The position numbers were made by a program, and so were the translations under genes. From positions 1-43,433 of the forward strand of contig JAQGBZ010000476.1 in NCBI GenBank assembly GCA_034687125.1: 43,433 nt of DNA, in the 5' to 3' direction. The notes below the pieces were generated by a model. It saw only the letters and a program-made list of their open reading frames with translations. It had not been told where the DNA came from and searched no databases. Positions within the stretch are counted from its first letter, which is position 1, and every line of letters begins with the position of its first letter. Below, piece after piece: positions 1 to 11,000 of the stretch. Origin of the DNA: Neelides folsomi. Lineage: Eukaryota > Arthropoda > Collembola > Neelipleona > Neelidae.

Positions 1-2675
1 TATCCCGAAGCTGAGGAAATGGCTTATCAAATTGCTGAAAAATTTGTTCTTCAGACTTACAAAACTTTCAATAATGAGAAATACAATAATACAATGTTTG
101 AAAAGGTCATCCAAAATATTAACACACCAAATAAATCTTCTTTTTTGAATTATTATTAATTATAATAATTATTAATTAATTTTTAGTATGACGTTACTGT
201 CGTTGGAGAACCAGCCAGTGGAGGAGAATACAAAGTTGTGGAAGGATTTGGATGGACAAATGGAGTTGCTCTTTCGTTTCTTAATAGATTTGGAGCCAAA
301 CTTCGAGCAGATCCATATGAATCTGAACATCCTCCTCCTTGTGATAAGTAAGTTGATTTAAATGGATTTTATTTTATTAATTTTTATATGAATTGTAGTT
401 TAATTTATTTATTTAATATAGCAATCTTTACTGCTACGGTCAACTCCTCCATACAGTCCAATTAGCTCAAATCTATGATGATGGAAAATTCTTTGTAGAT
501 AAAAGACTTCTTTTTGAAAAGGATTTGGTTCTTTCCAACTTCAGTCGTTTTATAACTCAATTCCCTGACCCAACTCAAGATCAAATTGAATCATTCGTAG
601 ATGACCATTTTGAAACTGAAAATGGTCAATTTGTTCCTTATGATCCTGTTGATTGGACCGAAGATCCAAAATTTCTCGAAAATATTAAAGATGAACCTTT
701 GAAACATTTCGCAAAGAGCGTTAATAAAATTTGGAAGCTATTAGGAAGAAAAGTAACTGAAGATGTGAAGACCAATCCTCACATGTTTTCATTAATTTAT
801 GTAAGATTTAAAGATTAAACTCATATAGAAATTATATTTTATTTTTATATTTTAAAATAATTGTCATCTCACACTTTTAATTGTAGTTTGTAAGTAAAAT
901 ATTTATTATTATGATTTTAAGGTACCAAATGGTCATATAGTTCCTGGTGGCCGCTTCACAGAGTTTTTCTATTGGGATACTTATTGGATCATGGAAGGTC
1001 TTCTCATATCAGGAATGAATCAAACGGTCAAAGGAATGCTCCAAAACTTTTTCCACATGGTTGACACTGTCGGATTTGTCCCCAATGGAGGGAGAATTTA
1101 CTTTGAACGTTCCCAACCACCGCTTTTGACCCCAATGGTCAAAATGTATTTAGACGCCACGAACGACACTTCTCTTTTGACTGACGAAAATAACAAAAAT
1201 TATAATTTACTTGTAAAGGAGTTTGATTTCTTCTGGACAAGTCGAACCATCGATTTTAATTATAATAATACTGCTTATAAAATGCTCCGGTATAATGTGG
1301 AGAAAACTGGTCCGAGACCTGAAGCTTATGCGTATGCTCAATTTCCAATTTATCAATTTGTACTATTTTTTACATTTTCAACTAAAAGTAATTTAATTTA
1401 TAATTTTAGATTCGAATATAAATTGGCACAAGGATTGTCGACTTCAGAGAAAGATGAAATGAACATGAATATTAAATCTGCTTGTGAGTCAGGATGGGAC
1501 TTTTCATCACGTTGGTTCGTTCCACGAAAAGACCAAAAAAGTAAGTTTGTTAAATAATGACTAACTAACTAACAAAATTAACCAACTTTTAATGACTAAT
1601 TAACCATAAAATAAATTAAAATGAACGGCTATATTAATTTTTTAGCAACTTTGAGACATACAAAGACGAGAGATATCATCCCTGTAGATTTGAATGCTTT
1701 CTTTTACAGAGCTGCTAATGAGCTTGAAATTATTTCTGCAATTGTAAGTTAATAAGCTATACACATTTTAACTGACTTTAACTACAACTGTGCTAATTAT
1801 AGTCTTAAAAGCATTTTAAATAACGTAGCAATTCTCAATTTTTAAATAGATAAATTTAGATGGAACGAAATTCAAATTAGCAGCTACTGAAATTAAAAAA
1901 GGTTTAGAACAAGTTTTATGGCAAAGTGCAGAGACCGGAAGTGCTTGGTTTGATTACAACTTGAAAACAACTCAACATAATAAGAACTTTTATGCAAGTA
2001 ATCTTGCAACCCTTTGGGCAAATGCCCAACATGACGATCCCGAGATTGGAAAGAAAGTCGTGGATTATTTAACTTCCACTGGTGCACTTAACTATCCTGG
2101 AGGTCTTCCAACCTCCCTTATTGAATCTGGACAACAATGGGATTTTCCTGCTGGTTATAATTTAAACTACATTTAAAAGCTTAAATCCTGAGTAATTACT
2201 ATTAGTTTATATTTTTGCTGAAATATTTAGCATGGGCTCCTTTACAAGAACTTGTCGTTGGTGCACTTTTGAATACCAAAAATCCACAAGCAGAGGAAAT
2301 CGCTTATCAAATTGCTGAAAAATTTGTTCTTCAAACTTACAAAACTTTTAACAATGAGAAATACAATCACACAATGTTTGAAAAGGTGCACAAAATCATA
2401 AACGAATTAAATTAATAAAAATTAGCAATCATTAATTTATAATATATTTTTTACCTAATTTTTAGTACGACGTCCGAATCGTGGGCGAACCAGGCGGCGG
2501 TGGTGAATATGAAGTCGTTGAAGGATTCGGATGGACAAATGGAGTTGCTCTTTCGTTCCTCAATAGATTTGGGCAACAATTGGAATCAGAGCCGAATTCA
2601 CCACCAGACGCTGGAGTTCACCTCATTCCAACACTTTCACTTTTAGTCGCATTATTAGCATTCATCTTTTATTGA
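1..2675 (+). CDS. Treh: Trehalase (GH37) with tandem catalytic domains, 5' end missing
   Basis: Trehalase splits trehalose into two glucoses; the C-terminal tail suggests a GPI-anchored surface enzyme. Exons: <1-105, 187-347, 422-800, 922-1331, 1410-1540, 1646-1743, 1850-2153, 2231-2385, 2466-2675; all joins keep frame. The first two exons encode the C-terminal end of one GH37 domain ([16 protein letters not shown]). The same reading frame then runs through a 74-bp GT-AG intron into the N-terminus of a second, complete domain (LLHTVQLA). That domain carries both family signatures, [14 protein letters not shown] (exon from 922) and QWDFPAAWAP (formed across the 2153/2231 junction). The protein ends in a hydrophobic tail ([17 protein letters not shown]) typical of a GPI signal, which only the second domain has. 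No start codon or signal peptide lies between the domains. The alternative, two adjacent genes, would leave the second without a signal peptide. Confidence 0.9.
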
Positions 2676-3050
2676 AATTCACTTCACAGTAATTCCACAT
2701 TTGTATTATTTAACTTATGTTGTGAAATATGTAATAACTAAATAAAATGCCAATAAATCATTTTAACACTGGATATAATTAAACTCCTAACTTTTGGTTG
2801 AATTGATTGGGGGGGGGGAGAAAGCAAGGTAAATGGAACGTCTTAATGTTGCATGATTCCCAAAGGGCTTTTCCTCACTCCTTGTAAATTCTAGAATAAG
2901 AGAACGAGCCCCGGTATTTTATTCTGACTTTCCGATTCCGAGAATAAATAGAAATTAATCTTCGTTCACGTTTACGTTCCACTCATTACTTTTCCATCAT
3001 TTTATAAATCAACATATTTAAAGATAATTGAATCATGTTTCATATGAAAA
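2676..3050. other. Trehalase 3' UTR and TPK1 upstream region
   Basis: The stretch holds the trehalase poly(A) signals, a run of ten G (2809-2818) and the presumed promoter and 5' UTR of the next gene. Two out-of-frame ATGs (3034 and 3043) open a 30-codon reading frame that overlaps the TPK1 start and ends at 3127. If the transcript begins upstream of 3034 this would be an inhibitory upstream ORF. No other gene was seen. Confidence 0.4.
2741..2757 (+). terminator. Poly(A) signals of the trehalase gene
   Basis: Two AATAAA hexamers (2741-2746 and 2752-2757) lie 66-82 nt after the trehalase stop, a normal distance for 3'-end processing. Confidence 0.6.
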
Positions 3051-4294
3051 ATGGCTGTGTTGAGAAGAAGTGCCCATATTTTTGTGACAATGATATGCCG
3101 AACACGTGCAATATCCAATGTTATTAGGTAAGTAATAAATTGATTCAAATAACAATTGCCGTGTTTGTTTTTATGTTTGTTTTATCAATGATAAAAGATA
3201 AAACACTTGGGTTGTGATTATAAATTCTTAGATTGTCCAACTCTAGATTCTATGTAATGAACATTATTTATAAATAATTTGTTTTTAGGAAATATAGCCA
3301 AATGAGTGGAGGAGAAAAGGTCGTCAGGCCTTTGAAATTCCTCGACAGTTCTTATGCCGTTCTCGTCCTCAATCAACCTATACGACTTCCTAGTCCTGTG
3401 CTGAAACACATTTGGAATCTTGGTAATATCATAATTAAATCTAGTAGAATCTTGTCATTATCTTTAAAATGGGTATTTGAGATTATTTGCTAAAGGACTT
3501 AAATTTTTGTAGCCAATTATCGAGTTCTTATTGATGGCGGAGCAGATAGATTTTTAGAAATTTTTAAATTGGGAGGTTTTTCATCACCTTCTTTCATTTC
3601 CGGTGACTTTGATTCCATTACGGCGACAACGAAAGACTATTTTGTGAAACAAAACGTTAAACTAATTCCGACTCCTGATCAAAATGAAACGGATTTTGCA
3701 AAAGGACTCACAGAACTTGTCAACATGGCTCAATCTCAAGTATTTTTATTCTCAATATCTTAAAAACCTATTATTATTTTACTTTTTAGTAAACCAACCA
3801 ATATAAATAGCCAAATAAGATAGCACTCATTGTTAAATGAAATTAAATATTTTATCATTTAATTAAAGGGAGTCGAACTTAGCGGCTGTGTTGTTTTGAG
3901 TCAACATTGCGGTCGGCTGGACCAGCTCCTAGCAGATCTTCATACGATGACCAAATGGCACAAGAAGTTGAATTTGGTCATTCTTAATGAGGAAAATGTG
4001 ACATTTGTGATCGGAGCCGGTGCATCAGCAGTGGAAGTTGGATCATTCATGGGACAAACTTGCGGGATTCTTCCTCTTTGTGGGCAAACAAATATAAGGA
4101 CTTTGGGACTTGTTTGGAATCTCGACGGGAATTACGGATTCGGATCGGGGATTTTAAGTTCAAGTAATCAAATCAGTCAACCCATTTTACACATAGAAGC
4201 AGATAAAGATATTATTTTAACTATAAATCCCCCTATTCAACAACTTTTCTTAATAGAACCAAATGAGCCAAATGAAATAGAAAAAGCTTTATAA
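3051..4294 (+). CDS. TPK1: Thiamin pyrophosphokinase with N-terminal extension
   Basis: The enzyme transfers pyrophosphate from ATP to thiamine to make the cofactor TPP. Exons: 3051-3127, 3289-3422, 3513-3739, 3869-4294, 287 residues. The catalytic N-domain shows VLIDGGADRF and the FISGDFDSI motif with its metal-binding acidic residues, followed by QNETDFAKGL. The C-terminal thiamine-binding half has HCGRLDQLLADLHTM and GQTCGILPLCG. Both halves agree with animal TPK1. The first exon plus the start of the second encode about 30 residues rich in Arg, Ser and hydrophobics with almost no acidic residues, ending before Met31 (3302), which would itself give a normal-length cytosolic enzyme. The leader resembles a mitochondrial presequence; animal TPK is usually cytosolic, so this is inference. 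The next gene converges on it. Confidence 0.88.
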
Positions 4295-4748
4295 ATGACA
4301 AATGACTTAAATCCTAAAATGAATAAATGACAGTTTTTAAACACTTGCTATAATTTACTCATATTTATAAGCAAATCGGTCCATGTTTAAAATGGTTTAC
4401 ATTGATTGAATTGAAATAATAATACTGAAATTACAAATTACAAAGGATAAAGATGAGAGTGAGAGAGAATATTATGAGAATATTTATAAGCTCAAGATTA
4501 AAAATGACAGGGCGAATTACACTTTGGGCAATTGAGGCAAATTGGAGATTTTTCATCGCTTTTAAAAACCTTTCCAACGGCTAATCCAAGAATGGCCGTC
4601 ATGCTCAAAAACTATTTAACAAGTCATTCATTAGTTTTCATAACGATACTTTTAAAACGAAAATTATTTAATTATTATAAAGTTACTTTCTCCCTTTCTT
4701 CCAATTATTTAAAGTTCACCAAAGAAAGTTGTCAAAATAAAGCTTATA
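4295..4748. other. Convergent 3' spacer between TPK1 and the RIIa gene
   Basis: AT-rich, 454 bp. It should hold both 3' UTRs. A short plus-strand ORF inside it has no support beyond lack of stops. I see no gene. Confidence 0.5.
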
Positions 4749-7707
4749 TTAAAATAAATTCATTACCCAAATAGCTCTATTGATGCATCTCTTCTGTTCT
4801 AAATTTCCTCTCTGAGCTAAGCGATCTGAGATATTGTCGATGTATTCGTTAACAATTTCGAATGCTTGATTAAAATAACTTTCTAAGTCAACTGGACATC
4901 TAAAGTAAAAAGCCATTGAAATTAAAAATATAATTTTAATATTCGATAGATCGAAACTGCCTACTGCTGTATTTGTATATCTGTGAATGAGTTTTACCTT
5001 TCGTTTTCTCTTGTTTCAGGATTTCCTTCTCTTGGTTGGCTTTTGTTCCTACAATTAGCAATCAAATTGTTAAAGAGTTCTATGAAATTTTCTATCCCCA
5101 TTTGTATATTTACCTTTGAGGTCGATCTTGAGTTCTCTGTACCAACAATGTTTCAACTTCAGGAGTATTTGATCTAAAGGCCGTTGGGGGAGCGATAACA
5201 ACATCTTGTTCATTATTTAAACTCGCTCTTTTGACCTTAGATTGCCAATTTCTGTCCATTGCGTTGAGTTTTTGTATGGTGATTTCTCCACCGTTTCCTT
5301 CCCTTTGGTTCTCTATGAGTGAGCTTTTCATTTTTCGATCCAAGGGCGTAGTTGGTTCAATTACTAATTGTGTGTCAGGATCAGGACGAGAAATACTCGA
5401 TTCTTGTTCTGTAACAGGTCGAGGTGAATTTTGATCCGACTGATCAATAATTTCATAATCTTGGCAATCCTCAAAACCTTTACTTTGCATTTGGCAAAAC
5501 GGAGGATTTTCCTCATAAGAATTTTGAACGCAATCCGGATCTTCCAATTCTAAATATGATTCACAAGAAACTTCATTTAACTCAAACTGGGCTTGATTAG
5601 AATTCTCTTCACAGGCATTTTGATTATTAATACTCGAATAAAGTTGTTGAAAAATCTCAATTTCGTTTGGTCCAAGATAATTGGGATTATTTAGGCAATT
5701 TGAAATACAACTGAAATTATTTCCATCTTGGTTCATGTTCAAATAAGGACATTTTGATCTGTTATATTGAGGTTGGATGGAATTTCCTTGAATGGCATTT
5801 GGATCAAATTGCATCGTTTAGCTATAATTTGAATTAGCCGGTGGATTCGATGAATAAAATGGAGGAGGTTGGTAATTTGATTGTCTCGGCACTTGCATGT
5901 AGGTCATTGTATTCAGTTGACCTGAAGGCCAAAAAGGTTGATTTTGAGTTAGATTTTGCCCATGGGAAGATCTATGTTGAACTTGCCCATCATTGAAGTC
6001 TTGTGGATCTAACCATTTATTCAAACTCGGGTTGCTCCTGAGACTGTTGTAAATATCCATTAGAGCTTTTAAACGAGGATCATCCCTATGCAAAACTCCC
6101 GTTGTTCCGACCCTTTTGATGCAACGACAATTAGGATTGGGGATAATTACATGTGGGCATGTACAGTTAATATTCGGAATATTCGAATTCGTATTGAAAT
6201 TCGTTCCATTTGGATTGATGTTCGGATTGATGTTTGAACCCATCCCGTTTGGAATTAATGTCGGACGGCCATTTGAAACATTTGGATTGATTTCATTTGG
6301 GTTCATAGTCCGAGTCCGAATCATTTCTGGACTCACACTGTTAGGATTTATTCTATTTGGAGTTTGAATCATTCCATTAGGACCTGGATTTGCTGGATCC
6401 GTGTTAGGAATTACAGTTCTTTCGGGATTTACATTTGGATTTATTGTGCCTTTATTATTGATATTTGGATTCGTTCGGTTTTGCATTATGACATTTGGAT
6501 TCATCTCGTTTGGCGTCACTTCATAAGGAGTTCCATTCGGATTGATTGGATTCGGATTATCAAGACTTGGATTCGCTCCGTCGAAACATACATTTTGATT
6601 CATTTTCTTATTCGTGGCATTTGGTTTCATTCTGTTGGGATTTGCATTGTTTGAAGGTCCGCTTGTTCCATTTTGACCATTTGTCCTTTTATTTCCTTGT
6701 CCGGATCCAACAGAGCCTCTTGATTGGGGATTGTATGAATTGTTAGAATTTGTGGACTTATCACTTTGGACAAAACCGTTGTTAAATGACGATCTTTGCT
6801 GGTTCTCATTCGGCTGATTTCCGGAAGTGTTATTTTTATTATTCTCATTCTGAGATGTTCTTCGATCTCCATTAGCGTTTTCTCTGAAAACTTGTGACGG
6901 CCCTTGGAGCGTGATAGGATTAATTGTTGGAATTCCGTTTTTTGGCCCAGGAGGATTTCTGGAATTTCCTGGAGAATTTCCTGTATGATTTTCAAGAGGT
7001 TTTCCAGAATTTCCAGGAGATTTTCCAGGTGATCTTTCATTAGGAGTCTTGGTCCTAAATGGTGTGGGTGGAGATGGATCGATAGGAGCTGTACAGGCCT
7101 TATTTGCTCCTCCGTCTGTATGTTTGGCTACAGTTACATATTGTGAGGAAACTGTCTTTTTTCCAATCAACTCTGGCTTACAATAAAAATCATTCCCAGG
7201 ACCTTGATTTGGCACAGTGACTTTATATTTTCGATATCTTGATGTGGTCTGAGTGACGTTGATACTCAAATGCCCTTCTCTCGCGGCTCGCCCTTCATAT
7301 TGAGTTCTTTGGCTGTTGGAACATTTGTCGGCTCTGTCGGCTGTTTTGGAATATCTTGCAATCAATTCAGGCAATTGGCCGAGCTTCAATTGACAACTTG
7401 GAGTAGCTGAATTGATGTGAACTGGCGAGAGAAGCCGAGACACTCCATCCTTACGTGAATAAAGTGTCTTTACTTCTCCACAGGTCCTCATGCTTCCTAT
7501 CTTGCTCGTGTAATGGGCCAAGAAGGGATAAATCTTCTCGGGTTGTTTTCTCAGCACCTAATTTTTAATTATCAAATTTAACCTAAAAATTATGAATCAA
7601 AATGAAATATTAAATGATTTTACAGCTCGGGTTAAATCTTCGAGGAGGGGCGTAAAAGAAGGGAGAACTTTTTTCCTCGATTCCTCACAACAACATGTTC
7701 GATCCAT
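4749..7707 (-). CDS. RIIa docking-domain protein with Asn/Pro repeats and an internal in-frame TAA
   Basis: Exons in transcript order: 7624-7707, 5114-7557, 4998-5048, 4749-4899. Residues about 17-50 (FTPLLEDLTRAVLRKQPEKI spans the first junction) match the RIIa/Dpy-30-like dimerisation-docking fold of PKA-RII, SPA17 and CABYR, which binds AKAP helices and is common in sperm and cilia proteins. A basic region follows, then about 190 residues of degenerate NPN-containing repeats (roughly 6150-6700), then a Cys cluster (CTCPH, CRC). A TAA at 5818-5820 interrupts the frame after about 607 residues. Beyond it the same frame stays open to a donor at 5114, then two more exons join with correct phase to a final TAA at 4749, 910 codons in all. 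Readthrough, a small intron removing the TAA (5787-5921 is possible), a recent null mutation, or a base error could explain it. The function of the long tail is unknown. Confidence 0.72.
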
Positions 7708-8045
7708 CTCTCCCCATTCTCTCTCACTTCTAATCAATTTTTTTAATTTAAATTAAAACATGAAGGTAAATAGTTACTATCCCACATAGTTACTATCAAT
7801 TTTCACTTAAAGTTATAATGCTTATGCAATACACATAATATTTTGTATTGAAGATGCATTTAAGATACAGAGTAGGTATGTAATATTTGGAACGTGTTAA
7901 AGATTAAAAAGTAATTTGTATGATTTATTCATCAGTCGATGTACAAATGAAGGAATGAGTTATTTTCCTCCTCAATTGAGTATTTGGGATAATTGTCCCC
8001 ATGTGGCACATTCGGTGAGCTCGTGGTCGTGAAAGACTAGAACAC
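7708..8045. other. Spacer between RASA1 3' end and the RIIa gene start
   Basis: Both flanking genes run on the minus strand. The region holds the RASA1 3' UTR, with an AATAAA on the minus strand at 7924-7929 about 117 nt past its stop, and the presumed promoter and 5' UTR of the RIIa gene. Nothing else was recognised. Confidence 0.5.
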
Positions 8046-11000
8046 TCACGCCCGCATCATTTCCCTGTACTTTTGCTTATGCTTGTTCAGCATCTCAGTC
8101 ACTGTCACAAGTTTCTTGAGACTCGGCTATAAATCAAATATAAATAAATAAAACCATCCTTAATTTCCCCTAAAGTTCATTAGAATGATTTTAGAACAAA
8201 AAGTACATACGATTCATCACGTAATACATTGAAGAAACATTTAAGTAGATTATTTAAAAAATCTTAATTTCTTATAAAACTCACCTGAAGACGACTCATT
8301 GACTGAATTTCTCTAAAGATTGTTGAGCAGATGTGGTGAAGAGTTGCGAGGTCACGTGAAGGTTCACCTTGCAATTTCTCATCTTCACTTTGTTCCGGTT
8401 TTTCTTTCACATTCTAAACACAATAAAAGTTAGTAAGTATAATTAAATTTGTTAATTATAATTTTTACTAATAAAATAATTTAATGGCAAACAGCAATCA
8501 TACCAATATACTAATAAATACTTCTATTTTTTGACACAATAATTTATTAATTAAAGATTTAAAAAATATTTAAATCGGAGCAAATTACCGAAAGATGATC
8601 AAGGAAGACAATCATCCTTTCTTTATTCTTGAGTATAAAAGGATTCACTACTTCCATGTAAGGTTCTTTTCCGCCAAATTCCACCAAATTGGCAAGATTC
8701 TGAAGACATTTTGCCACCATGATGAGTGATCTAGTTGGCCCATGCGGTGGGGATTCCGTGACGAGATTGAACGCTCTCGGAGCGAGCAAAGCAGGGCAAA
8801 GAAGTCTCAAGAAAATGAATCCCGAAACCACACGAGTTCTTACAAGACGATCTGCAGGCCATTTGGCAGCTGCTGCTTTTTGAAGAACTCCAAAAATGTA
8901 CCGGACGGTTGGAGGACAAGAGTCATAAGCCATAAAAATATTCTCCGTTACTTCGTCTAATACAACAAGGAGGAATTCAGCATTGGCACAATTATCTCCT
9001 CCTGGTTCGATCTTGGCTGGATTGAGTTCGCATGAGGCTTTTGTTTCTAAAATCCTTGTGACAGTGTCAGACAAAGCCGCTCGAAGAAATTCCCCACAAA
9101 CGCTCTTCATGTAATAGTCCATTAAAGTTGTAGTTAATGAATCTGTTCTAAACAATGTTCCTGTTTCTGCTTCCTTCACCACACTTTGTTCTACAAGTTG
9201 AGAAAGAAGTTCGCCTTCTTTCTTTTCAAACCTTTAAAAACAAAAACAAAGCAATTAAAACATTTTCAATATTAAATTTGATTTAATATATTTATACCAA
9301 CTATTAAAAAAGAAACATTTTTATTAATATTTTTTAATAATAAAAATATTTTTACCGGAAGATTCTTAAGAGCGAAGCAGCAAGAACATTTCTATTCGAA
9401 TGTGAAGCATCTGCAAGAGCTTTGACCGTATCCATCTTTGAATCCAAAAGTAGTTCTTTGAGCGGGGAATATTCTTCCACTGGCATTAAAAGATCATTGA
9501 GGAAGCGAATTCGGAGACGTAAAGAACCCCATTCTCCTATTGGTGTGATTCCACTCAAAGAAAACCATTCTTCTTTCTGTTCATAATAAATAATTTTAAA
9601 TGTAATTAAATATAAAAGGCCAAAAGTTCATTTTTCAATTTTCAATCGTTTAAATCTTTTTTCTCTTTAAGACTTTACCTCTTCTCCATTAGCGAGAGTG
9701 GCGAGGTCAAGTGTAAGTTCCGCTACATCAATGTCCTTGGCCCTTTTGCCTTTGTTCACAACAGCCATCGTAATTGTGTTAACATCAGGAGGAATGTCAC
9801 TGTGAAAATAAAAAATTAATACTATCAGTATAATTCCGAACAAATCATGATTTTTATACGAAATTAAATAAATTAAGTGTTCTTGAAACACTAGTTATGA
9901 TTCTTGTGAATTAAAGTAATATTAGAAAAATATAGAATTTTGGATAGTTGATTCCATTAAAGATATTCTGGAAAATAAATACAATAAGAATTAAATAATT
10001 TGGATTTACTCAAGAACGAATTCTTCTTCCCAAACGGGATCAAAACCAGTTTTCACTTTAGTCTTGGCCACTTTAACCTAAAAGGAACAATCTTTATTAG
10101 TAATCGAAATCAGATCATAGAACATTAAAAACATAAAATTTCTAAAATGGTCTATGGAATTAATCAGATAATGAATGTTTAATTACTTGATTGAGCGAGA
10201 GGACGACCATCGGGCTTGGTAGGAGTTTATGAGGAAGTCGATGAGCTTCAAGAACAGCGAGAGTGAGCGAACGAAGTTCCCTCAATCGAGAAATCTTCGG
10301 ACCTCTCGCCACTTGTGGAACGCATAATGGTTTGATTATATTCACCCATTCCTGTTAATCATTGAAATTGGATAATTTAAATTGTACAATTATACATGAG
10401 TTATTGAAATAAATTGAGTTGGTTAAAATGTCATTTTAAATTACGTTGAAATCTTCCAAATCAGAGGCGCATAAATATGTCGTGGTTGCCAAACAAGGCA
10501 GAGCTCGTTCGACGAGTTGGAAAGAAAAAGCTTTTTCAAAGTACGAGTCATGAAGAGGATAAAGATAAGCACAGGCGAGTTCGACCAGACCTTTGGGCTT
10601 TGTCCTTTTTGGACTTTCAAAAATGAGCATTTGCCCTTCGCCGCCTTCAACTTGCACAACGAACCACATTGACTTCCATTTCTCTTTCTTGTCAGCTCGC
10701 TTGTACAAATATCCCGATTTTTTACAGACTGGAATGAAAATAGATCGTTTAATATTAACTTTATTACCGATAAGTCAACTGTAACTGTAAATATTATAAT
10801 GTTATTGAAAGCAATTAATTATTCATTAAATAAAAATTATACGGAAAGAAAAAAGAATAATACCTTCAGTTTTCTTAATTCCTGATGAATCTCTGCATTC
10901 TTGTAAGGTTGCATAAATCTTCTCAGGATTCTTCACTTCTTTAGCGACATAAACAGGTTCAGAAAGTTCCCACTCGGGTTTCTTCACCGAATGTCCAAGA

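Noticed and set aside
2809..2818. Run of ten G in AT-rich DNA
   Set aside because: Lies in a 3' flank; more likely a plain homopolymer or assembly artefact than a functional site.
6116..6746. Several overlapping plus-strand open frames opposite the Asn/Pro repeats
   Set aside because: They mirror the repeat codons of the minus-strand gene (giving Phe/Gly/Ile- or Trp-rich nonsense) and have no splice or domain support.
8731..8960. Antisense and alternate-frame ORFs within the RasGAP domain exon
   Set aside because: The RASA1 frame is fixed by the arginine finger and core motifs; the others are shadows.
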